NCBI GenBank assembly: GCA_050742535.1
Contig: JBOGIQ010000150.1
Span: 1-13,123, forward strand
DNA from: Gp6-AA40 sp050742535
Lineage (GTDB): Bacteria > Acidobacteriota > Vicinamibacteria > Vicinamibacterales > UBA2999
Direction of reading: 5' to 3'
DNA length: 13,123 nucleotides
Shown here: piece after piece, positions 7,099 to 13,123 of the stretch
Numbering within the stretch: position 1 is the stretch's first letter
Layout of the letters: each line of letters begins with the position of its first letter
The notes under the pieces: model-generated
The model's database searches: none
What the model saw: the letters and a program-made list of their open reading frames with translations, nothing else
What the model was told of the DNA's origin: nothing
Translations under genes and position numbers: made by a program

Positions 7099-7845
7099 TC
7101 AAATACCAAACGGCGTTGCTTCACGTCCACGAATCACGAGATCGAACCGGAAGGCCAGCGACCAGTCCGGCTCGGTGGCGTCGAGGTCGAACGCGGCGAT
7201 GACGCGATCGCGGGCGTGCGCCGGGACGCCGTGAAAGATCGGATCGAAGGCCTGCAGCGGGTCGCCGGGAAAGAACATCTGCGTGACCAGCCGCGTCAGG
7301 AAGTTCGGCCCCAGCAGCGAAAAGTGCACGTGCGCCGGCCGCCACGCGTTGTAGTGGTTTTGAAACGGGTAGCGACCCGGCATGATCGTCAGAAAGCGAT
7401 ACCGTCCGTTCGTATCCGTGATCGCGCGGCCCGTCCCGGAGAAGTTCGGATCGAGTGGCGCGGCGTGGTTGTCGACGCCATGCGCGTAGCGTCCCGCGGC
7501 ATTGGCCTGCCAGATCTCCACCAGCGTCTGCGGTACCGGCCGCCCATCCTCATCCAGCACGCGCCCGTGCAGGATGATTCGCTCGCCAATCGGCTCGGCT
7601 GCATGTTGCCGGGTCAGGTCGGTATCCAGTGCACCGATCGCTGCGTACGGAAACAGCGGTCCGGTCAGCTCCGATCGGGTCTGTGGGATCACGATGCGCG
7701 CCTGTTTGGGATGGCGAAGATGCGTGCCGCGGTTCGGCTCGAAGTAGTCGGGCGAATGGATTCCCTCCGCCACCGGTGGATAGACGCGCGAATTGGCCAG
7801 AGCCTGTCGAGAATAACGAATTCCTTCCTGATTTGTCTCGCTCAC
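7099..7845 (-). CDS. pcaH: Protocatechuate 3,4-dioxygenase beta subunit (iron-binding)
   Basis: The catalytic beta chain of protocatechuate 3,4-dioxygenase. In the 248-residue form starting at GTG 7845, the four non-heme Fe(III) ligands are Tyr120 (AGRYAH), Tyr159 (PGRYPF), His172 and His174 (RPAHVHF). Their spacings, 39, 13 and 2, are the same as in the Pseudomonas enzyme (Tyr108, Tyr147, His160, His162). The active-site Arg169 and Gln189 are also in place. Other landmarks are IPQTRSELTGP, PIGERIILHGRV, VEIWQANAAG and LDPNFSGTGR. The usual beta length is about 240, which favours GTG 7845; a TTG at 7914 in the same frame is the alternative, and neither has a strong ribosome binding site. Its alpha partner pcaG lies far downstream on the same strand instead of next to it. 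It is divergent from the TonB-dependent receptor with 163 bp between, so shared regulation is possible. Confidence 0.92.
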   Translation of the reverse strand: MSETNQEGIRYSRQALANSRVYPPVAEGIHSPDYFEPNRGTHLRHPKQARIVIPQTRSELTGPLFPYAAIGALDTDLTRQHAAEPIGERIILHGRVLDEDGRPVPQTLVEIWQANAAGRYAHGVDNHAAPLDPNFSGTGRAITDTNGRYRFLTIMPGRYPFQNHYNAWRPAHVHFSLLGPNFLTRLVTQMFFPGDPLQAFDPIFHGVPAHARDRVIAAFDLDATEPDWSLAFRFDLVIRGREATPFGI

Positions 7846-8008
7846 GGCGTCGGTTTCTATTGACGCGCGCGGACGGTTGGTGCAGGATCCCGGCACCTCG
7901 ACCGTCTTTCGCAACGTCCCTCTCGAAGGCGTGGCAACGAGTAGAGACGCCAGCGAACGCTAACCGTTCATCGCCGGCGGCGGCAAGTCGCCGGAAGGAG
8001 AAGCGACT
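7846..8008. promoter_or_regulatory. Divergent gap between pcaH and the TonB-dependent receptor
   Basis: This gap must hold the promoters of both divergent genes if they are transcribed from here. The receptor has a strong Shine-Dalgarno sequence, AAGGAG at 7995-8000, eight bases before its ATG. No convincing -35/-10 pair or operator-like palindrome could be picked out on either strand. Confidence 0.35.
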
Positions 8009-11000
8009 ATGCGTGCCGCGGCCTACGGCATCGTTGTCAGTGCAGCGCTCGTGCTGCTCCCCTCGATTAGCTTTGCGCAAGGAATTCTCACCGGAACCGT
8101 CCGAGATCCCCAGGGCTCCATCATTCCCGGCGTCACCGTGGAGGCGTCGAGCGGCGCGCTCATCGAGAAGACGCGCACGGCGGTCACGGATGCGAGCGGG
8201 CAGTATCGCATCATCGAGCTGCCGCCCGGCATCTACACCCTGACGTTCAGCATCCCGGGATTCAGCACGTTCAAGCGCGAAGGCGTCGAGCTGGTGGGAT
8301 CGGCGACGCTGTCGATCCCGGCCGTGCTGAGTGTCGGCAACGTGCAGGAGACCATCCAGGTCACGTCTGAAACGCCGATTGTCGATGTGCAGAGCGTCAG
8401 ACGGGAGGTTGTGCTCCAGGGCGATTTCGTCAGTGTGCTTCCAGCGACGCGGAACTATGCCGCGCTGCTCAACTCAATTCCGGCGCTCACTGTGGGATTT
8501 GCAATCAGCACCGAAGTGACGCCCGAGATGCAACTGTTCAGCGCTCGTGGAGGAAGCACCAACGAGGGCAGAATAATGGTTGGCGGCATGACGGTCGCGG
8601 CCGCGTTCAACGGCGGCGGCGTATCGAGTTTCACCTACAACACTTCGGACGCCACGGAGTTGCAGGTCGTCATCTCCGGTGGCCTCGGCGAAAACGAGAC
8701 CGGCGGACCGTCGCTGAACATCGTGCCGCGATCGGGCGGCAACTCATTCAGGGGGTCCGGGTTCGTCAGCAGCGCCGGCGAGTGGTCGCGCTCGGAGAAC
8801 ATCGACGCGGAGCTGGCCGCCATCGGCATCGTCCGCGGCCCCGCGCTCCGAAAGGCGTGGGACGTGAGCGGCTCCTACGGCGGCCCGATCAAGCGAGATC
8901 GACTCTGGTTCTACGGGACGGTTCGCAACTTCGGCAGCCATCGCGTCCAGGAGACCGGCGCACTGCCGAACCTGTTCGCCGGCGACCCGACGAGCTGGGG
9001 TTACGCGCCTGATACATCCGTCACGCTCTCGTTGGACGCTCAGAAGCGCGACGCGCTCTCGGGGCGTGTCACCGGGCAGTTCGGCAAGCATCGCGTGACG
9101 GTGTCGCAGGAAAACCAGTACCGCTGTGATGGTTCGACGCTGACCGTCAACGGCGATGGCTGCCGGCAGCGCGGCTCGGACTGGATCGCACTCGGCGGAA
9201 CGACCACCTCTCCAGAGGCGGAGGCCGGCTACTTCCCCTCGCCGTATTACCTGACGCAGGCGACCTGGACGATGCCGAAAACGAACCGCCTCCTGCTCGA
9301 GGCCGGCTTCTCGCGCTTTGCCTATCAGCCGGTCTTCGGCACGCCGCCGTCCGACGGCATCACCAACCTCATTCCGGTGACCGAGCAGCAGGCCATCGAT
9401 GGTCACCGTGCCAACTTTACCTATCGCGGGATCAATACGTGGCAGGACAACTGGGCGAATCCGACCCAGCTTCGTGCATCCGCCTCCTACGTCACCGGCG
9501 CCCATAACATGAAAGCCGGCTACCAGGGAGCCATCCAGAAATCGGATTCGACGACGCGGACGAACTCGAATCTGATCTCGTACCGCTTCAGCAATCGCAG
9601 CCCCAACCAGTTCACGATCCGGCTGCCCAACTGGCAGACTGCCGACCGCACCGTGCAGCACTCCGCCTATGTTCAGGACAGCTGGACCCTGAAGCGTCTC
9701 ACGCTGCAGGGCGCCGCTCGCTACGACCACGCGTACAGCTGGAGCCCGTCCGAGCACAACGGAACGGCGGAGACGTCTCCGTGGAACGCGGCGCCGATCA
9801 TATTCCCACGCACCGTGAGCGTGCGCGGCTTCGACGACGTCACGGCGCGGTTCGGTGCCGCCTACGACGTGTTCGGGACGGGCAAGACGGCCGTCCGCGT
9901 GAACATCGGCAAGTATCTGGATGCGGCGACCAACGACAGCAACTACACGGAGAACAACCCGGCGAACCGCATCCAGGAGACGATGACGCGCAGCTGGACC
10001 GACAACGATGGCGATAAAGTGGTCGACTGCAACGTGCTCAGTCCGGTCCAGCAGAGCCCGGCGCTGACGGGTTCGGTTGACAGCTGCGGCTCGCTGTCGG
10101 GCAACTCGCTGCGCTTCGCGAACGCGTTGACGGGTCTCACCGAAGTGAACCCGGCGATCCTCGGCGGATGGGGCGTGCGTCGGTACGATTGGCAATTCGG
10201 CATCGGCATCCAGCAGGAAGTGCTTCCCCGCGTCTCGGTCGAGGTTGCCTACAACCGGCGATGGTGGGGCAATTTCACCGTCGAGGATGACCGGAATATC
10301 GGGCCGGCCGATTATGAGACATGGATCGCTACGGCACCCGTCGATGAGCGATTGCCGGGCGGCGGCGGGTACGAGATCGTCCGCTACGTTCAGAAGCCGT
10401 CAACAGCGGGAATCGTATCGAACGATTACGTCACGTTCGAGACCGACTTCGGTCCGGCCCGCACGAACTACTGGCATGGTGTCGAAGTGACGGCCAACGC
10501 GCGGATGCGCAATGGCTTTACCTTCCAGGGGGGCACGAGCACCGGCCGTGAAGTCACCGACCGATGCGCGACTGTGGTCAAGATGGACAGTCCCGATCCG
10601 CGTAACTGCCGCACTGTCGAACCGTTCAGAACCAGCTTCCGCGGTTCCGCTGCGTATACGGTGCCGTGGGTGGACGTCCTCGTCAGCGGGATCGCGCGTA
10701 TCTCGCCGCCGCCCGGGATCACCGCCAACTATCTGTTCCCGAACAGCATCCTGCAGGCGCAGCTCGGCCATCTGCCGCCGGGGCAGCTGCTCAACGGAAA
10801 CCAGAACGTCAACCTGCTCGATTCGAACCAGATGTACGCAGAAAAGCGCCACTATCAGTTCGACATGCGGTTTGCGAAGATCCTCCGTTACAAACGCACA
10901 CGCGCCGATGTGGGAGTGGACCTCAATAACATCTTCAACGTGAATACGCCGACCTTCTATGACGGCACGTACGACAGGACGCCCGCAGCCGGACTCGGAC

Positions 11001-11077
11001 CCGGCGGCGAGTGGCTGCGGCCGACGGGTATCGTCCAGCCGCGATTCGCGCGGTTCAACTTGACGGTGACTTTCTAA
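8009..11077 (+). CDS. Oar-like TonB-dependent outer membrane receptor
   Basis: A 1022-residue outer membrane protein of the large Oar-like TonB-dependent group abundant in Acidobacteriota. The signal peptide is MRAAAYGIVV through SFA, with cleavage before Gln24. A carboxypeptidase-regulatory (Ig-like) domain follows at about 25-108 (GILTGTVRDPQGSIIPGVTV, SGQYRIIELPPGIYTL, IPGFSTF). The plug-like region is about 115-250, ending with ETGGPSLNIVPRSGGNSFRG, and the rest is a beta-barrel finishing in an aromatic residue (FNLTVTF), as expected for outer membrane insertion. Six cysteines fall in three close pairs (373/385, 674/693, 853/867), probably disulfides in surface loops. No clear TonB box was identified. 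The start has a good ribosome binding site. It sits between pcaH and ligAB, which suggests, by position only, uptake of an aromatic or lignin-derived compound. The real substrate cannot be read from sequence. Confidence 0.92.
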   Translation: MRAAAYGIVVSAALVLLPSISFAQGILTGTVRDPQGSIIPGVTVEASSGALIEKTRTAVTDASGQYRIIELPPGIYTLTFSIPGFSTFKREGVELVGSATLSIPAVLSVGNVQETIQVTSETPIVDVQSVRREVVLQGDFVSVLPATRNYAALLNSIPALTVGFAISTEVTPEMQLFSARGGSTNEGRIMVGGMTVAAAFNGGGVSSFTYNTSDATELQVVISGGLGENETGGPSLNIVPRSGGNSFRGSGFVSSAGEWSRSENIDAELAAIGIVRGPALRKAWDVSGSYGGPIKRDRLWFYGTVRNFGSHRVQETGALPNLFAGDPTSWGYAPDTSVTLSLDAQKRDALSGRVTGQFGKHRVTVSQENQYRCDGSTLTVNGDGCRQRGSDWIALGGTTTSPEAEAGYFPSPYYLTQATWTMPKTNRLLLEAGFSRFAYQPVFGTPPSDGITNLIPVTEQQAIDGHRANFTYRGINTWQDNWANPTQLRASASYVTGAHNMKAGYQGAIQKSDSTTRTNSNLISYRFSNRSPNQFTIRLPNWQTADRTVQHSAYVQDSWTLKRLTLQGAARYDHAYSWSPSEHNGTAETSPWNAAPIIFPRTVSVRGFDDVTARFGAAYDVFGTGKTAVRVNIGKYLDAATNDSNYTENNPANRIQETMTRSWTDNDGDKVVDCNVLSPVQQSPALTGSVDSCGSLSGNSLRFANALTGLTEVNPAILGGWGVRRYDWQFGIGIQQEVLPRVSVEVAYNRRWWGNFTVEDDRNIGPADYETWIATAPVDERLPGGGGYEIVRYVQKPSTAGIVSNDYVTFETDFGPARTNYWHGVEVTANARMRNGFTFQGGTSTGREVTDRCATVVKMDSPDPRNCRTVEPFRTSFRGSAAYTVPWVDVLVSGIARISPPPGITANYLFPNSILQAQLGHLPPGQLLNGNQNVNLLDSNQMYAEKRHYQFDMRFAKILRYKRTRADVGVDLNNIFNVNTPTFYDGTYDRTPAAGLGPGGEWLRPTGIVQPRFARFNLTVTF

Positions 11078-11080
11078 CTG

Positions 11081-11153
11081 GCGGATTTCGTGGGGCGAGC
11101 CTTGTCAGGCTCGCCTCGCGAACCCGAAGGGTTCGCCACACAATCGAATCCGC
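11081..11153. terminator. Nested hairpin element between convergent genes, likely bidirectional terminator and repeat
   Basis: The 77-bp convergent gap is filled by a folded element. Hairpin 1 is GGCGAGCCT (11094-11102), loop TGTC, AGGCTCGCC (11107-11115): a perfect 9-bp stem. Hairpin 2 is GCGAACCC (11118-11125), loop GAA, GGGTTCGC (11129-11136): a perfect 8-bp stem. Both are enclosed by an outer stem, GCGGATT (11081-11087) with AATCCGC (11147-11153), and GTGG (11090-11093) can pair with CCAC (11136-11139). The element starts four bases after the receptor stop and ends one base before the ligAB stop. There is no T-run, so factor-independent termination is uncertain. It resembles a dispersed repeat. 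Confidence 0.6.
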
Positions 11154-11154
11154 G

Positions 11155-12339
11155 CTAGTGCTTGCCGGCGCCGGCCATCTGCTGCGCGCGCGGCTTGTGC
11201 GTGGTCGAGAAGATCACGTGCAGCGACATCAGCGCCTGCAGCGGGTGGCAGCCGGCGTCGGCCAGCGGTTTCACATGGTCGCTGACCAGCGGCCCCTTGG
11301 CGACGTCGATCATCGCGCGCGCCGCCTTCCGGTGCACGCCTTCGAGGCCGTACTCGTTCGCCACGTTCTCGAAGTCGTCGACGATCCGGTCGCGAAGCGG
11401 CTGGCTGTGGCGCGATTCGAAGAGCAGCTTGTTCAGCGCATACGCCTCGGCCGGCGGATGCTTGTAGAACATGTAGCCTTCATCCTTGAACTGGAACCCG
11501 CCGTACTGCTTCTCGACCTTCGTCGGCGCGTGCTTGCGTTCACGATGCGGCAGGAAGCGCATCATCGCCAGCCCATGATGCCAGGTGGGGAGGTAGTCGA
11601 TCAGCTCGCCCTCCTGCGCCCCGATGGCGCCGAACATCACCGCCCAGTTCAGCATCTCGGTGTTGCCGACTTCGTCGAGCTGCGTGCCGGTCATGTTGAG
11701 CAGGGCGTCGGTGTTGCCGACCTCCATCTGCGAGATCAGCCAGCGGTCGAAATCGAACTCCGGACTCGTGTACTTCGTCGTGCCGGGGAAGTGCGACATC
11801 CCGCCGCTGGCGACGATGGCGACGCGCTCCTTCCGCCCCTTGACGATCTCGGCGATCGCCCTGCCGAGCGCCTCACAGCGGCGCGGGGTCGGCAGCGGCG
11901 GCACGTAGACGTTCGTGAAGAACGGGACGACCGGAATGTTGCGCTTGCCAATCAGGAACTCGAACGGGATCGAGAAGGCGTGGCCGAGCTCCGCATCCTC
12001 GGAATAGGCCATGTCGAAGTTGTGATCGACGACCAGCTTGTTGAGGATGTCCTCCGCCATCTCGCGATGGATCGGCAGATTGTGCTCCCGGCCGGCGAAC
12101 TTGGCGATGGCGCGGCTGCCGGCGACGATCGCGAAGCTGGGGACACACGTGACCGAGAAGGTCTCCACGTGGTCGGCTCCGAACATCAGGATGACGTCGG
12201 GCTTGCTCTCGTCGAGCGCCCGTCCGAGCTCCTCGATCGCGGCCGCGGCCTGATCGAGCTGCTGGGCGTTCTCGTCCGGCGGCCGGGTAAACAGGTACGG
12301 CGTATGGCAGGTGCCCAGTGCTGCGACAATTTCACCCAT
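11155..12339 (-). CDS. ligAB: Fused LigB-LigA extradiol dioxygenase (protocatechuate 4,5-dioxygenase type)
   Basis: A 394-residue class III extradiol dioxygenase in which the catalytic LigB-type beta part (about 1-265) and the small LigA-type alpha part (about 289-380) form one chain. The product of the protocatechuate reaction is 4-carboxy-2-hydroxymuconate semialdehyde. Metal ligands are His12 (GTCHTPY), His57 (GADHVETF) and probably Glu228 (GNTEMLNW); the catalytic base is His183 (SGGMSHFPG). The LigA part contains YMFYKHPPAEAYALNKLLF and CHPLQALMS. LigA and LigB are separate genes in Sphingobium SYK-6; fusions are known for gallate dioxygenases, so gallate or a methylated relative is an alternative substrate. 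The ligC-like gene directly upstream in the same operon favours protocatechuate. The start at 12339 has a strong AAGGAGA six bases upstream. Confidence 0.88.
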   Translation of the reverse strand: MGEIVAALGTCHTPYLFTRPPDENAQQLDQAAAAIEELGRALDESKPDVILMFGADHVETFSVTCVPSFAIVAGSRAIAKFAGREHNLPIHREMAEDILNKLVVDHNFDMAYSEDAELGHAFSIPFEFLIGKRNIPVVPFFTNVYVPPLPTPRRCEALGRAIAEIVKGRKERVAIVASGGMSHFPGTTKYTSPEFDFDRWLISQMEVGNTDALLNMTGTQLDEVGNTEMLNWAVMFGAIGAQEGELIDYLPTWHHGLAMMRFLPHRERKHAPTKVEKQYGGFQFKDEGYMFYKHPPAEAYALNKLLFESRHSQPLRDRIVDDFENVANEYGLEGVHRKAARAMIDVAKGPLVSDHVKPLADAGCHPLQALMSLHVIFSTTHKPRAQQMAGAGKH

Positions 12340-12352
12340 TGCGGTCTCCTTA

Positions 12353-12374
12353 AGGCCGACCTGAAGGCCGGCCT
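12353..12374 (-). repeat. Hairpin element between ligC and ligAB
   Basis: Read on the minus strand, AGGCCGGCC, loop TTCA, then GGTCGGCCT forms a 9-bp stem with one G-U wobble in RNA. It begins six bases after the ligC stop codon and runs into the ligAB Shine-Dalgarno sequence AAGGAGA (12351 to 12345). The wording GTAGAGGCCGGCC resembles an intergenic repeat seen in Acidobacteriota (from memory). It could act as an attenuator, as a block to exonucleases, or on ligAB translation. Confidence 0.55.
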
Positions 12375-12379
12375 CTACC

Positions 12380-13123
12380 TCATTTCATCGCCTTGTCTAT
12401 TTTGTCCAACAACGCCATCGTCGGCACCACGCTGGCAGCGCCCGACTCCGGCTCGCGACCCTCGCGGATCGCGCCGACGAACTCGATGTCCTGGCGGTCG
12501 AACGCGGCGGTATTGTCGTCGAACACCACGTCGTTGCCTTCGCTGTCGGTCATCGAATCGCGATACACCTTGTAGGTGTCCTCTTCGCCGATGTAGCGGT
12601 AGAAGCCGCCGAACGGTCCCTTGTTATTGAACGACATCGCCATGGTGAACAGCGGACCCTTCCTGGACTTCATGGCGACGGTGATGTCCATTGGAATCTT
12701 CAGTTCGTGGTGGTCTGGGCCTCTCTGGCCCCAGACATCCCAGTTCGGTTCGCTGAGGACCCAGTGCGCCAGATCGACGGAATGGCAACCGTGATGCCAG
12801 AGCAGGTTGTCCACCCACGAGCGCGGCTGGCCGTGCATGTTCAGGTTCGTGCGGCGGAAGAAGTACGTCTCCACGACCATGTGATGGAGGTGGAATGTGC
12901 CTTCCTGAATGCGGCGCCGAATCTCCCGATGCGGATTCGCAAACCGGCGGGTGTGCGTCACCATGAGCGTTTTACCGGCCTTTTTCGACTCCTCGAGCAT
13001 GTGCTGCGAGTCGGCCAGGTTCAACGCCATCGGAATCTCGACCTGCACGTGCTTGCCCTTGCGCAGGGCCATCACCGTTTGGTCGTGATGCTGGTCGCTT
13101 GGGGTCGTCAGGATGACCGCGTC
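12380..13123 (-). CDS. ligC: 4-carboxy-2-hydroxymuconate-6-semialdehyde dehydrogenase, partial (5' end beyond window)
   Basis: A Gfo/Idh/MocA-family NAD(P)-dependent oxidoreductase that, as LigC, oxidises the hemiacetal of the protocatechuate 4,5-cleavage product to 2-pyrone-4,6-dicarboxylate. The frame is open to the right edge, where it reads DAVILTTPSDQHHDQ, the end of the Rossmann NAD-binding domain; the glycine-rich start is missing. The visible 247 residues contain GKHVQVEIPMAL, HTRRF, VETYFFRRTNLN, PRSWVDNLLWHHGCHSVDL, SFNNKGPFGGFYRYI and FVGAIREGREPE, all close to remembered Sphingobium LigC. Most family members have EKP where this has EIP, as LigC does, which supports LigC over a sugar dehydrogenase. 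The TGA is 40 bp upstream of the ligAB start on the same strand, so the two form an operon with ligC first. Confidence 0.88.
   Translation of the reverse strand, partial: DAVILTTPSDQHHDQTVMALRKGKHVQVEIPMALNLADSQHMLEESKKAGKTLMVTHTRRFANPHREIRRRIQEGTFHLHHMVVETYFFRRTNLNMHGQPRSWVDNLLWHHGCHSVDLAHWVLSEPNWDVWGQRGPDHHELKIPMDITVAMKSRKGPLFTMAMSFNNKGPFGGFYRYIGEEDTYKVYRDSMTDSEGNDVVFDDNTAAFDRQDIEFVGAIREGREPESGAASVVPTMALLDKIDKAMK

Noticed and set aside
5948..7102. Minus-strand open frame (384 codons) across the second M16 gene
   Set aside because: Shadow of the M16 protein; no start signal or family motif.
8744..10195. Long minus-strand open frame (483 codons) inside the receptor gene
   Set aside because: Antisense shadow of a well-supported receptor; Arg/Val/Ala-rich text with no recognisable motif.
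11011..12630. Plus-strand open frame of 539 codons over ligAB
   Set aside because: Antisense to a clear LigB-LigA protein and overlapping the receptor end; low-complexity Arg/Leu-rich product.

Overview
The window looks like chromosomal DNA of a high-GC, Gram-negative environmental bacterium, most likely an Acidobacteriota member of the Vicinamibacteria type. This is inferred from three things: a very large Oar-like TonB-dependent receptor with an N-terminal carboxypeptidase-regulatory domain, a copper-monooxygenase/cytochrome/TPR lipoprotein of a kind common there, and GC-rich hairpin repeats in the short gaps between genes. No rRNA, tRNA, CRISPR array or intact mobile element was seen.

Layout. 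Bases 1-1366 hold no convincing intact gene: an AT-rich stretch, a decayed DnaB-type helicase fragment (about 194-531, with two frameshifts and a stop), and an unrecognised open frame without a usable start (532-1077). From 1367 the DNA is densely coding. On the minus strand lie pcaG (1367-1933), pcaH (7099-7845), a fused LigB-LigA extradiol dioxygenase (11155-12339) and a ligC-like dehydrogenase cut by the right edge (12380-13123). On the plus strand lie the copper-monooxygenase/TPR lipoprotein (2019-4049), two M16 peptidase-family genes in one operon (4158-5522 and 5537-7030) and the TonB-dependent receptor (8009-11077).

Function. The theme is protocatechuate catabolism. PcaG and PcaH are the alpha and beta subunits of the intradiol 3,4-dioxygenase, which opens the beta-ketoadipate route. 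The LigAB fusion and LigC are the first two steps of the extradiol 4,5-cleavage route. It is unusual to find both routes within 13 kb, and to find pcaG and pcaH about 5.2 kb apart with opposite-strand genes between them. The M16 pair looks like a heterodimer: one subunit has the HXXEH zinc site and the other has lost it but keeps the R/Y motif. The receptor between pcaH and ligAB may import an aromatic substrate, but this rests on position only.

Several gaps carry hairpins or short repeats (4061-4075, 4116-4138, 7062-7090, 11081-11153, 12353-12374). They look like dispersed intergenic repeats and may also end or process transcripts. All functional calls come from reading the translated sequence against remembered family motifs; no database search was run.
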